A DNA stretch of 20,054 nt from a virus: the IMG/VR virus record IMGVR_UViG_3300031957_000732, positions 1-20,054 of that record, one strand, 5' to 3'. Below the pieces are notes generated by a model. The model searched no databases, was not told where the DNA came from, and worked only from the letters and a program-made list of their open reading frames with translations. Positions 5,662-13,003 of this stretch are shown here, piece after piece (the stretch's first letter is position 1; each line of letters opens with the position of its first letter). Made by a program: the position numbers and the translations under genes.

Positions 5662-5985
5662 CTAGATGTCTTGTCTAGTTGAGCTTTGTGCTCTATTTGG
5701 GTCTTCTCTCTTAATCTGCACTCTACCTTTTATGGCTTTGTGGTAGCATAAGACAGCTTTTCCTTTTTGTTTCAAGGTTTCTATCCAGAAAGAGTAAGTA
5801 TCTAATTGTGCTTTTCCTTCTTTTACAAGTTTCAAAGCTTTTTTCAACCCTATCTCGACATTACCTTTTTCGTTTGAATATACTTCCATTCCTGGTTGAA
5901 GGTCGGTATATATTCTCACTACTTTACCTAGTTTTTTAGAGTCGCCAATATTAATATTAACTTCTCCATTGTACAATTTAGACAT
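5662..5985 (-). CDS. Unrecognised 107-aa protein
   Basis: A basic, soluble 107-aa protein. Residues about 5-50 look strand-rich (NGEVNINIGDSKKLGKVVRI, then a PGMEVYSNEKG turn). The C-terminal part is lysine- and arginine-rich with a hydrophilic tail ending STRQDI. There is no signal peptide, membrane span or catalytic motif. It starts with ATG at 5985 behind AGGAGG, a strong ribosome site. It is the first leftward gene of the window's divergence point, preceded by an 8-bp hairpin (6010-6032) and the promoter-like element B. A small nucleic-acid-binding protein would fit the charge, but no family was recognised. Confidence 0.85.
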   Translation of the reverse strand: MSKLYNGEVNINIGDSKKLGKVVRIYTDLQPGMEVYSNEKGNVEIGLKKALKLVKEGKAQLDTYSFWIETLKQKGKAVLCYHKAIKGRVQIKREDPNRAQSSTRQDI

Positions 5986-6009
5986 AATGTCCTCCTTGTG
6001 TTGATTTTA

Positions 6010-6032
6010 CTCAACGAGCTCATGTCGTTGAG
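6010..6032 (-). promoter_or_regulatory. Leader hairpin of the 107-aa gene
   Basis: CTCAACGA (6010-6017) and TCGTTGAG (6025-6032) form a perfect 8-bp stem with a 7-base loop. It lies between promoter-like element B and the 107-aa gene start. Copy A has a weaker counterpart at 4895-4909. Confidence 0.5.
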
Positions 6033-6041
6033 CTTGTTTAC

Positions 6042-6074
6042 ACCTTGCCTGAAATATTTTTTTCTGTCAATTCT
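6042..6074 (-). promoter_or_regulatory. Shared 33-base promoter-like element, copy B
   Basis: Matches copy A at 30 of 33 positions, with the TTGACA box at 6065-6070 (minus strand). The following CAAGCTC is also shared, slightly downstream. It is about 57 bases ahead of the 107-aa gene. Confidence 0.55.
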
Positions 6075-6132
6075 AAGCTGACATATGTGTATAGTAATAA
6101 GTATTATATAGCCATAACTTTATATATAGCAT

Positions 6133-6189
6133 ATATAGGTAGGGGGGGGCAGTCGGACTACGAAGTATAGCCACCCCCCCATATAGGTA
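6133..6189. repeat. G-tract hairpin flanked by ATATAGGTA repeats
   Basis: Eight G at 6142-6149 and seven C at 6174-6180 can pair, with GGC/GCC continuing the stem past a single bulged A. ATATAGGTA borders it directly on both sides (6133-6141 and 6181-6189). It lies between the divergent operons just ahead of TerS. In such AT-rich DNA it is a striking structure; terminator, pac/cos or phage-control site are all possible. Confidence 0.5.
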
Positions 6190-6242
6190 AACCTCTTATA
6201 ACAAGACCCAAAAATACAACGTGTAAAGTTTTGGACTTTTGG

Positions 6243-6271
6243 TTGACAAATCTTTGATTTTACTTAATGAT
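6243..6271 (+). promoter_or_regulatory. Candidate rightward promoter of the packaging/head module
   Basis: A perfect TTGACA at 6243-6248 and, after 17 bases, AATGAT (6266-6271, four of six matches to TATAAT). The expected transcript start falls at about 6278, the ATG of TerS itself. No other promoter-like site was seen between here and the divergent gene. Confidence 0.45.
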
Positions 6272-6277
6272 TCGATT

Positions 6278-6763
6278 ATGGACACGTTTCCACTAAAACA
6301 TACAAAATGGTCTGACCGCCTAGCTTTTGACATTGCTTTAATGTTAGAAGGTAGTGGTGAGTCTATGGATGAAGTACGCACACGCCATAGTATTTCGGCA
6401 AGCGAGATTATTGATTTCAATAAAGATAAAGTATTTTTAAAAAAAGTAGAGTCTTACCGTAATGAAATAAAAGAAAAAGGTATGACCTTTAAGTTAAAAG
6501 CAAGAGCACAAGCGGAAGAACTTCTGATAACAAGCTGGGCTTTGATACATAGTCCAGAAACATCTTCAGCTGTTAAGGCGGATTTAATAAAGTCTACTGT
6601 TAAATGGGGTGGGCTAGAATCAAAAAACAATACCATGGAGGAAAGTAATGGCGGAGTTAAAATTACAATTAATCTCGGGGGGCAAGAGCACACCACAAAA
6701 GTCGTCCATAGTGAAGAAAGCACAAACCAACCTGAGTTTATCGAAGCTGACCAGTCCGTTTGA
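6278..6763 (+). CDS. Terminase small subunit (TerS)
   Basis: TerS recognises phage DNA and recruits the large terminase for packaging. This 161-aa protein starts at MDTFPLKHTKW. It has an N-terminal helix-turn-helix-like part (about residues 10-55, including EVRTRHSISASEI), a long helical middle with KLKARAQAEELLITSWALI, and an acidic C-terminal tail, the usual order in TerS. It lies one small gene before TerL. I prefer ATG 6278 over TTG 6239 because the earlier TTG overlaps the candidate -35 box and neither has a clear ribosome site; translation could be leaderless. The family assignment rests on size, context and helical pattern rather than a signature residue. Confidence 0.75.
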   Translation: MDTFPLKHTKWSDRLAFDIALMLEGSGESMDEVRTRHSISASEIIDFNKDKVFLKKVESYRNEIKEKGMTFKLKARAQAEELLITSWALIHSPETSSAVKADLIKSTVKWGGLESKNNTMEESNGGVKITINLGGQEHTTKVVHSEESTNQPEFIEADQSV

Positions 6764-6932
6764 TACTGTATACAAAGGAAAACTAGCGAAAAAAATGTAT
6801 GCGTTAAGTGACTATAATAGATTTACAGCAGAATTAATGAAGTTATCATTGTCTTATACTACAAAAATAATAAGGCATAAGAAAAAACCTACAGAATATT
6901 ATGTTATTCTGTTAGAAAATTGCGAGGCTTAA
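6648..6932 (+). CDS. Unrecognised 94-aa protein overlapping TerS
   Basis: The frame is +1 relative to TerS. ATG 6648 has an excellent GGAGG ribosome site 6 bases upstream, although this lies inside TerS, giving a 116-base overlap. It ends with TAA directly against the TerL ATG (6933), so TerL is probably translated by coupling. The part past TerS (from about residue 39) is clearly protein-like: YKGKLAKKMYALSDYNRFT, then a basic helix and a strand-rich EYYVILLENCEA end. An internal ATG at 6795 is an alternative start but lacks a well-spaced ribosome site. No signal peptide or membrane span. Function unknown; a packaging accessory is suggested only by position. Confidence 0.6.
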   Translation: MAELKLQLISGGKSTPQKSSIVKKAQTNLSLSKLTSPFDTVYKGKLAKKMYALSDYNRFTAELMKLSLSYTTKIIRHKKKPTEYYVILLENCEA

Positions 6933-8309
6933 ATGGACATAGACTATACACCGACCGAAATATGTAAAAATTTTATGGTATCTGATAGTAAGATGCGTGT
7001 ACTAATGGGACCTGTAGGTTCTGGCAAGTCAGTTGCAAGTTGTTTTGAGGTAGTTAGACGAGCTTCTATGCAGAAACCAAATAAACAAGGAATAAGAAAA
7101 TCCAGGGTAGCTATCGTTCGTGAGACTGCTAGACAGTTACAGGATACAACAATAAAAACATTTCACGATTGGTTTCCACCAGGCGTATGTGGAGAATATA
7201 TGAGAACTACTAAAACTTATTTTCTAAAGGTAGGCGATGTAGAGTGCGAGATTATGTTCAGAGCATTAGATGATTCAGATGACGTAGCAAACTTAAACTC
7301 GCTAGAGTTAACATTTGCTTGGTTTAATGAGTGTCGGGATATTAATCCAGATATTGTAGACGCTATGTCAAAACGTATTGGTCGTTTCCCATCAGCTAAA
7401 GATGGGGGACCTTCTTGGTTCGGGATGTGGGGGGACACCAACCCACCCACAATGGATACGTGGTGGTATTATCAAATGGAACATCTTGACCCCTCGGATG
7501 GAGTTTCATTTAATGATAATGGGTGGGACGTATTCAAACAGCCATCAGGTAGAAGTCAAAATGCAGAAAATATAGAGAACTTACCTGAAGGTTATTACGA
7601 CACACAAGGTAGGTCGGATGAATATATTCGTGTTTACATTGATGGGGAGTATGGATTAAGTACAGCAGGGCAACCTGTGTATAAGTATTTTAGACCTGAC
7701 TACCATATGGCAGACCAAACTTTACAACCAGTTGTAAACGGTGTAAGGCCAATTATTGTTGGTATGGATTTAGGATTGACACCCGCAGCCGTTATAGGAC
7801 AACAAGACCCACGGGGTAGAGTTCTTATACTAGACGAAGCTGTAAGTTTTGATATGGGCATACAACGATTTATTAGAACAGTTTTAAAACCATTGTTAAC
7901 TGAACGTTTTTCAGCAGCTCCTATATTAATTATATCTGACCCTGCAGGTATACAGAGGGCACAAACAGATGAGCGTTCTGCTGTAGACATAATAAAAGCT
8001 GAAGGTTTTAGAGTTATGCCAGCAAGAACAAATAATGTATCGGCTAGGCTTTCAGCGGTAGATGATTTTCTTATGCGTCAAGTAGATGGCGACTCCGCAT
8101 TCTTAGTAGACCCTAGATGTACAAGATTAAAAGCTGCAATGATGGGGGGATATAGGTTTCATAAGAAGAACGGAACTATAGAAAAGAATAAACATTCGCA
8201 TGTAGCAGAGGGTTTACAGTATCTAATGTTACATATAAACAATACATCAGATGGATTTGTTAATAAAAAAAGAGATATAAAACCTGTTGCGGCAGGCGGA
8301 TGGACTTGA
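6933..8309 (+). CDS. Terminase large subunit (TerL)
   Basis: TerL is the ATP-driven motor and nuclease that packs DNA into the prohead. At 458 aa it is in the normal range. Motifs seen: Walker A GPVGSGKS at residues 26-33; Walker B-like LTFAWFNE ending at Glu133; an ATPase coupling-type WGDTNPP at 167-172. The RNase H-fold nuclease has acidic residues Asp279 (GMDLGLTPA), Asp336 (IISDPAG) and the conserved HSHVAEGLQY near 421-430. It starts directly after the preceding stop and is followed by a terminator-like hairpin. The gene order TerS-TerL-portal-scaffold-capsid supports the call strongly. The nearest group (P22-like or other podovirus) cannot be fixed without alignment. Confidence 0.95.
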   Translation: MDIDYTPTEICKNFMVSDSKMRVLMGPVGSGKSVASCFEVVRRASMQKPNKQGIRKSRVAIVRETARQLQDTTIKTFHDWFPPGVCGEYMRTTKTYFLKVGDVECEIMFRALDDSDDVANLNSLELTFAWFNECRDINPDIVDAMSKRIGRFPSAKDGGPSWFGMWGDTNPPTMDTWWYYQMEHLDPSDGVSFNDNGWDVFKQPSGRSQNAENIENLPEGYYDTQGRSDEYIRVYIDGEYGLSTAGQPVYKYFRPDYHMADQTLQPVVNGVRPIIVGMDLGLTPAAVIGQQDPRGRVLILDEAVSFDMGIQRFIRTVLKPLLTERFSAAPILIISDPAGIQRAQTDERSAVDIIKAEGFRVMPARTNNVSARLSAVDDFLMRQVDGDSAFLVDPRCTRLKAAMMGGYRFHKKNGTIEKNKHSHVAEGLQYLMLHINNTSDGFVNKKRDIKPVAAGGWT

Positions 8310-8340
8310 TATGCTGAACATAGATATTCATATTTGCTAC

Positions 8341-8370
8341 CATAATTATGATTTCCCCGTTCATAATTAT
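8341..8370. repeat. CATAATTAT double site
   Basis: The palindrome CATAATTATG (8341-8350) is followed 11 bases later by CATAATTAT (8362-8370). Two copies just ahead of a terminator and a promoter could be an operator, but AT-rich palindromes arise easily by chance. Confidence 0.3.
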
Positions 8371-8385
8371 ACTTTCTCATCTATA

Positions 8386-8421
8386 CCCTGCTTATATTTA
8401 CTCCTAAGCAGGGTCCTCTTT
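8386..8421 (+). terminator. Terminator after TerL
   Basis: CCCTGCTTA (8386-8394) and TAAGCAGGG (8405-8413) form a 9-bp stem with a 10-base loop. A T-rich TCCTCTTTCT follows. It lies 77 bases past the TerL stop and just before a promoter candidate. Confidence 0.6.
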
Positions 8422-8424
8422 CTA

Positions 8425-8453
8425 TTGGACAATGATGTAATAAAGTATATACT
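8425..8453 (+). promoter_or_regulatory. Promoter candidate for the portal-head operon
   Basis: TTGGAC (8425-8430), 17 bases, then TATACT (8448-8453): both boxes match the bacterial sigma70 pattern at five of six bases. The transcript would start near 8460, giving a short leader to the GGAGG of the 82-aa gene. Confidence 0.6.
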
Positions 8454-8475
8454 CAAAATAAATCGGAGGTAAATT

Positions 8476-8724
8476 ATGCCAGGATATAAAAATTATACTA
8501 TTAAAAAATACAGAGGCGGTGGTCTTGTAGAAACTAAAAAATATGAAGACGGTAAAACTGTAGTCGTAGATGAAGAGAAAGAAAGATTAGAAGCTATGCA
8601 AAATTTTTTAGATGAAGATACTTCTAAAGAAGAGGTAACTGTAATAATAAAAGATTCTAAAAAGAACCCGAATAAATATATAGACATGATGGGCGTACCC
8701 ATTAAAAAACCAGAGCCTAAATAA
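8476..8724 (+). CDS. Unrecognised 82-aa protein ahead of portal
   Basis: A small, highly charged protein with GGAGG 7 bases before its ATG. It starts MPGYKNYTIKKYRGGGLVET. A compact beta-like start (KKYEDGKTVVV) is followed by an acidic helical stretch (DEEKERLEAMQNFLDEDTSK) and a lysine/proline tail ending KKPEPK. No membrane span or known motif. It is the first gene after the terminator/promoter pair and lies 3 bases before the portal ATG, so it is probably co-translated with portal. Small acidic proteins ahead of portals occur in several marine phages without a settled function. Confidence 0.8.
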   Translation: MPGYKNYTIKKYRGGGLVETKKYEDGKTVVVDEEKERLEAMQNFLDEDTSKEEVTVIIKDSKKNPNKYIDMMGVPIKKPEPK

Positions 8725-8727
8725 ATT

Positions 8728-10764
8728 ATGGTATTACAAGTAATAGGTAACGAAGAGCTCGTTAAAAAAGAGAAAGAGCAAATTGATAAAGCTTTAGAAG
8801 AAAGGCAGAATGAGCCTTTGATTTTAGGTTTAGCTGCACACCTTCGTGAATGTTGGGATGCAGCAAAACGTGCTAAAAAGCCTATCGAAAATATTATGCT
8901 TAAAGGACTTCGCCAAAGGAATGGTGAGTATGAGGCTGACAAGAAAGCCCAGATACAAGCACAAGGTGGCTCTGATATATACATGATGATTACGGAAGTT
9001 AAGTGTAGAGCTGCCGAAAGTTGGCTCCGTGATATATTATTAGAGACAGGCACTCCCCCATGGGATTTACAGTCTACACCAATACCTGAGTTAGAACCCG
9101 AGCATTCACAAGAATTACAAAATAGTTTTGCGTCTGAAGTTGTAAAAATAGTAGAGCTTGAAGGACAAGCACCAGACCCAGCAAAAATGGAAGAGCTTAG
9201 AGAAATGGTAGCTCAACAATATAGATTTAAATTATTACAGGCTGCCGATAATAGGGCTCGTAAGATGAAAATAAAAATACAAGACCAATTTGCACAAGGC
9301 GGTTGGGGTGAGTCATTTAACGATTTTATTACAGACTTAGTAACTTATCCATGTGCTTTTATTAAAGGACCTATTGTTCGTAGGCAAAGGAAGTTAAGTT
9401 ACACTAAAGACGAAATGGGTAACACCACAGTAGAAGCTGATGAAATTATTGCACCAGAGTTTGAGCGTGTTGACCCGTTTAGAGTATACCCAGAACCTGG
9501 AATTACTAATATTAATGACGGATATATATTTGAACATCACCCACTTAGCCGTACAGAATTAGCAGATTTAATTGGTGTTCCAGGATATGATGACGATGCT
9601 ATTAGAAAAGTATTAGAGTATGGTAATGGCAGTTCTTGGATATCAGAAGATGTAGAGTTAGCTAAAGATGAAGAAGAAAGAAAGTTTCATTCGTTTGACA
9701 GACCGACAGAAATATATGACGCATTAGAATTTTGGGGTAAGGTAAGCGGTAAAATGCTTGTAGAATGGGGTTTAACTGAAGATGAAGTACCTGATGAAGC
9801 TCGTGAGTATGATGCAAACGTGTGGATGGTAGGTAATTATGTTATCAAAGCAGTATTAAATTATGACCCATTAGGTGAAAAACCATATGCAAAAACCTCA
9901 TTTATTAAATGCCCAGGTGCATTTTGGGGTAAAGGCATACCAGAAATTATAGAAGATTTACAAAATGTATGTAATGCAGCAGCCCGTGCGTTAGTTAATA
10001 ACATGGGTATATCAAGTGGGCCACAGGTTGAAGTCAACCTTGAAAGGATTCCACCAAACGAAGACATTACACAAATGCACCCATGGAAAATATGGCAGGT
10101 TACTAATGACCCACTAGGTTCTAGTGCTCCTGCAGTTAGGTTTAACCAACCTAATGATAATGCAAATACACTAATGGGTGTGTATGAAAGATTTGCTAAA
10201 TTAGCTGATGACCATTCGGGTATACCATCTTATTTACAAGGCGACATAAACGTAAAAGGAGCAGGACGTACAGCGTCTGGTCTTTCTATGTTGATGGGGT
10301 CTGCAGGAAAAGGTATACGTCAAGTGGTTATGCACATAGATAGTGATGTTATAAAACGTGTTGTACATAGACAATTTGTGTATAATATGCGATATGATGA
10401 AGATGAGTCTATTAAAGGCGATGTAGAGATTCTACCAAAAGGTGCAATCAACCTCGCAGTAAAAGAAACAGTTAATCTTCGTAGAATAGAATTTCTTAAC
10501 GCAACCGCCAATGAAATCGATATGGGTATCGTTGGTAAAGAAGGCCGTGCCTCGATACTTCGAGAAGTGGCTAAGAGTTTGCAAATGCCTGTGGATGAAA
10601 TCGTTCCTTCTAGGGAGAAAGGAAGTTACCAGACTAGGATGGCTAAAGAGTTTGCGGCTGAACAAGCACAGCAATCTTCTACACCTACCCAGCCAGATGG
10701 TTCCCCTAAAGGAGGAATGGAAGCAAACACAGTTAGTAACCGTAACACTGGAGGTAAGTCTTGA
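8728..10764 (+). CDS. Portal protein
   Basis: The portal is a dodecameric ring at one capsid vertex through which DNA enters and leaves; it also docks the terminase and adaptors. This 678-aa protein is close in length to the large portals of P22-type podoviruses. It has an acidic, helix-rich N-terminal half, a wing/stem-like middle with KCPGAFWGKGIPEIIEDLQN near residues 391-410, and a helical segment with HSGIPSYLQGDINVKGAGRT near 494-513, a pattern familiar from these portals. The C-terminal tail is Gln/Ser/Pro-rich. The start ATG at 8728 has no clear ribosome site, so it relies on coupling to the gene that ends 3 bases earlier. Position between TerL and scaffold makes the call firm. Confidence 0.92.
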   Translation: MVLQVIGNEELVKKEKEQIDKALEERQNEPLILGLAAHLRECWDAAKRAKKPIENIMLKGLRQRNGEYEADKKAQIQAQGGSDIYMMITEVKCRAAESWLRDILLETGTPPWDLQSTPIPELEPEHSQELQNSFASEVVKIVELEGQAPDPAKMEELREMVAQQYRFKLLQAADNRARKMKIKIQDQFAQGGWGESFNDFITDLVTYPCAFIKGPIVRRQRKLSYTKDEMGNTTVEADEIIAPEFERVDPFRVYPEPGITNINDGYIFEHHPLSRTELADLIGVPGYDDDAIRKVLEYGNGSSWISEDVELAKDEEERKFHSFDRPTEIYDALEFWGKVSGKMLVEWGLTEDEVPDEAREYDANVWMVGNYVIKAVLNYDPLGEKPYAKTSFIKCPGAFWGKGIPEIIEDLQNVCNAAARALVNNMGISSGPQVEVNLERIPPNEDITQMHPWKIWQVTNDPLGSSAPAVRFNQPNDNANTLMGVYERFAKLADDHSGIPSYLQGDINVKGAGRTASGLSMLMGSAGKGIRQVVMHIDSDVIKRVVHRQFVYNMRYDEDESIKGDVEILPKGAINLAVKETVNLRRIEFLNATANEIDMGIVGKEGRASILREVAKSLQMPVDEIVPSREKGSYQTRMAKEFAAEQAQQSSTPTQPDGSPKGGMEANTVSNRNTGGKS

Positions 10765-10976
10765 TTAGACCAGACCCAGAAGTTATTAAGGCTTTAGCCG
10801 TATTGGCACGCCAACACCCCCCAGCACTGGAATGGCTGAAGGGATGGTTAGACCATGAGTTAAAGCAGCTACCCAATGTTACTCAAAACGTGTCACTTGC
10901 ACAGGGGCGGTGCCAAGTTTTGAAAGAAATATACACTTTAGTAAAAGAGTCCCCTGATAACGCAGCAAAGTCATGA
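10761..10976 (+). CDS. Unrecognised 71-aa protein between portal and scaffold
   Basis: It starts with TTG at 10761, overlapping the portal stop (TTGA), with GGAGG 7 bases upstream inside the portal gene. The protein (MIRPDPEVIKALAVLARQHP) is almost all helix, with a central ALEWLKGWLDHELKQLP helix and a second helix near QGRCQVLKEIYTLVKE. It is soluble. A very small helical protein at exactly this spot occurs in other podovirus-like genomes, and a role in head assembly is suggested by the position only. The overlap implies that it is made in proportion to portal. Confidence 0.75.
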   Translation: MIRPDPEVIKALAVLARQHPPALEWLKGWLDHELKQLPNVTQNVSLAQGRCQVLKEIYTLVKESPDNAAKS

Positions 10977-11018
10977 CGACAGCTGTTAATTAACGCATAC
11001 CGTTAGGAGCGAAACATT

Positions 11019-12062
11019 ATGTCATTACCAAAGCAAGTTCAAAAACAATCTGAGGATGTACAAGCGTTGTATAAAGAACTTAACAAAGAAACAGCGGAAG
11101 CAACTGTTGGTTTAGATTCAGGAGAAAAAGTGCCTGAAGAAAAACAAGCTGAAACTACCACTGAAGTACCTGTTGAGGAAGATACAACTGCAACTTCCGA
11201 CAGTGTAGAAAAACAAGCAACTGAGTCTGAGGCTGAAGAGCACAGCACAGCAGACACAAAAGAAGAAAAAGATACATGGGAACAAAAGTATAAAACATTA
11301 CAAGGCATGTATAATAAAGAAGTTCCGAGCTTAAGTGCTCAGAATCGACAATTAAACGGCCGTGTTTCTCAATTAGAAACTTTGTTAGGAGACCTTAACA
11401 AACAAGAAGAACCAGTACAGCAGGCACCAGTCGAGAAGTTAATTACGGAAGACGATGTTAAAGAGTACGGTGATTCTATTGATGTTATGCGTAGAGCAGC
11501 AAAGGAAGAAGTAGCAGGAGAATTGGCTCGTGTTAGACGACTGGAAGCGGAAATAGCTAAGTTGAAAGGCGTAGTACCACAAGTACAACAAGTCCAACAA
11601 CAACAAAAAACTAGTTCCGAAAAACAGTTTTGGGATGCTTTAAACCATGAAGTACCTAATTGGAACGAAATTAATAGTGACCAAGACTTTCAGTCATGGT
11701 TGCTTGAGATTGACCCCCTTACAGGTATTACTCGCCAAACTTATTTAGAAGACGCACAGCGTAAACTAGATGTTAGTAGGGTAGTAAATTTCTTTAAAGC
11801 TTTTGGAAAAGATATAGGTAAAGATGATAATGCTCGTGGAAAAGGTTCTACGCAATCTGCAGAATTACAAAAACAAGTTGCCCCAGGACGAGGACGTGCT
11901 GGACAACCTGTAAGTAATGATGCTAGAACTTATGCACCGAAAGACATTGAAAAATTTTTTAAAGATGTTAGAACGGGTAAGTATAAGGGAAGAGATGATG
12001 AGCGTAACCGAATGGAACGTGACATTTTCGCTGCACAGCGAGAAGGTCGCATAGTTAATTAA
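11019..12062 (+). CDS. Capsid scaffolding protein
   Basis: Scaffold proteins line the inside of the growing prohead and leave before or during packaging. This 347-aa protein has the hallmarks. A very acidic Glu/Thr-rich N-terminal region spans residues about 15-90. A coiled-coil-rich middle (about 90-185, with TLQGMYNKEVPSLSAQNRQL) includes a Gln-rich run near 190. A basic C-terminal helix pair (KDIEKFFKDVRTGKYKG, RNRMERDIFAAQREGR) would bind coat protein, as in the P22 scaffold. It starts with ATG behind AGGAG and lies directly before the capsid gene. No protease gene is seen here, so the scaffold may be released intact; that is inference. Confidence 0.85.
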   Translation: MSLPKQVQKQSEDVQALYKELNKETAEATVGLDSGEKVPEEKQAETTTEVPVEEDTTATSDSVEKQATESEAEEHSTADTKEEKDTWEQKYKTLQGMYNKEVPSLSAQNRQLNGRVSQLETLLGDLNKQEEPVQQAPVEKLITEDDVKEYGDSIDVMRRAAKEEVAGELARVRRLEAEIAKLKGVVPQVQQVQQQQKTSSEKQFWDALNHEVPNWNEINSDQDFQSWLLEIDPLTGITRQTYLEDAQRKLDVSRVVNFFKAFGKDIGKDDNARGKGSTQSAELQKQVAPGRGRAGQPVSNDARTYAPKDIEKFFKDVRTGKYKGRDDERNRMERDIFAAQREGRIVN

Positions 12063-12080
12063 TAGTAAAAGGAGGCTATT

Positions 12081-12986
12081 ATGGCTTTTGCAACATCTCC
12101 AGGTCATCCAACGTATACAGGAAACTTTATACCTGAAATTTGGTCTGGAAAATTAATTGAGAATTTCTATGATGCTACTGTGTTATCAGCAATCTCAAAC
12201 ACTGACTACGAAGGTGAAATTCGTAACATGGGTGATACGGTTAATATCCGTACAACTCCAGAAATCACCATTAAAACATACGTTAAAGGTCAAACTTTAG
12301 CGGTTGAAAACCCAGATAAACCAAAACTACAATTATTAATCGACAAAGGTGAATACTTCGCTTGTGTTGAAGATGATGTAGATGAGGTACAATCAGACAT
12401 TGCAATGATGGACCAATGGTCTAAAGACGCTTCAGAGCGTATGAAGATTAAAATTGACCAACGTGTATTAACTGATTTGTTAACTGGTGTATCTGCTAGT
12501 AACAAAGGAACAGCAGCTGGAGCTATCTCTGGTAACATTGACCTTGGTGAAGCAGGTTCTCCAGAAGCACTTACTACTACAAATGTAATTGGTAAGATTG
12601 TTGATATGGGTACAGTTCTTGACGAAGCTAACTGTCCTGAACAGGGTCGTTTTTTATGTATCCCTGCTAAGATGGCTGGTTTAATCAAGCAATCAGACTT
12701 AAAAGATGCATCTATTACTGGTGACGGAAATTCACCATTAAGAAATGGTCGTTTAGGTATGATAGATAGATTTACAGTATATGTAAGTCATAACCTTTAT
12801 AAGAACGGAAGTGAGTTTAGCGTTATCGCTGGTCACCAAATGGGGTTTACATTTGCGTCACAAATGACAAATATGGAAACAATTCGTTCAGAAACAACTT
12901 TCGGGAACATCATTAGAGGCCTACAAGTTTACGGTTATAAAGTCGTTAAACCTGAAGCTCTTGCTACAATGATTGTAACTGTATAA
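12081..12986 (+). CDS. Major capsid protein
   Basis: The main shell protein, of HK97-like fold by family. At 301 aa it is shorter than P22 coat but similar to other marine podovirus capsids. The N-terminal arm and E-loop region shows the pattern FIPEIWSGKLIENFYDATVL (residues about 16-35), then DYEGEIRNMGDTVNIRT and TYVKGQTLAVENP. All are typical of this capsid group. There is no N-terminal scaffold fusion. A strong AAGGAGG precedes the ATG by 7 bases, consistent with the high expression expected of a capsid protein. It follows the scaffold by 18 bases and precedes a 158-aa probable capsid-associated protein by 17. Confidence 0.92.
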   Translation: MAFATSPGHPTYTGNFIPEIWSGKLIENFYDATVLSAISNTDYEGEIRNMGDTVNIRTTPEITIKTYVKGQTLAVENPDKPKLQLLIDKGEYFACVEDDVDEVQSDIAMMDQWSKDASERMKIKIDQRVLTDLLTGVSASNKGTAAGAISGNIDLGEAGSPEALTTTNVIGKIVDMGTVLDEANCPEQGRFLCIPAKMAGLIKQSDLKDASITGDGNSPLRNGRLGMIDRFTVYVSHNLYKNGSEFSVIAGHQMGFTFASQMTNMETIRSETTFGNIIRGLQVYGYKVVKPEALATMIVTV

Positions 12987-13003
12987 CCATAGGAGACAAT
13001 TAG

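Noticed and set aside
8287-8472. Rightward 61-aa frame after TerL
   Set aside because: It begins inside the TerL C-terminus and runs through the terminator hairpin and promoter; composition is low-complexity hydrophobic and there is no ribosome site.
8493-9053. Leftward 186-aa frame opposite the 82-aa gene and portal start
   Set aside because: Antisense shadow of two supported genes, with no ribosome site or neighbouring leftward gene.
10511-10768. Rightward 85-aa frame in another frame of the portal C-terminus
   Set aside because: Lies wholly in the portal tail, no ribosome site, and overlaps the supported TTG start of the 71-aa gene.
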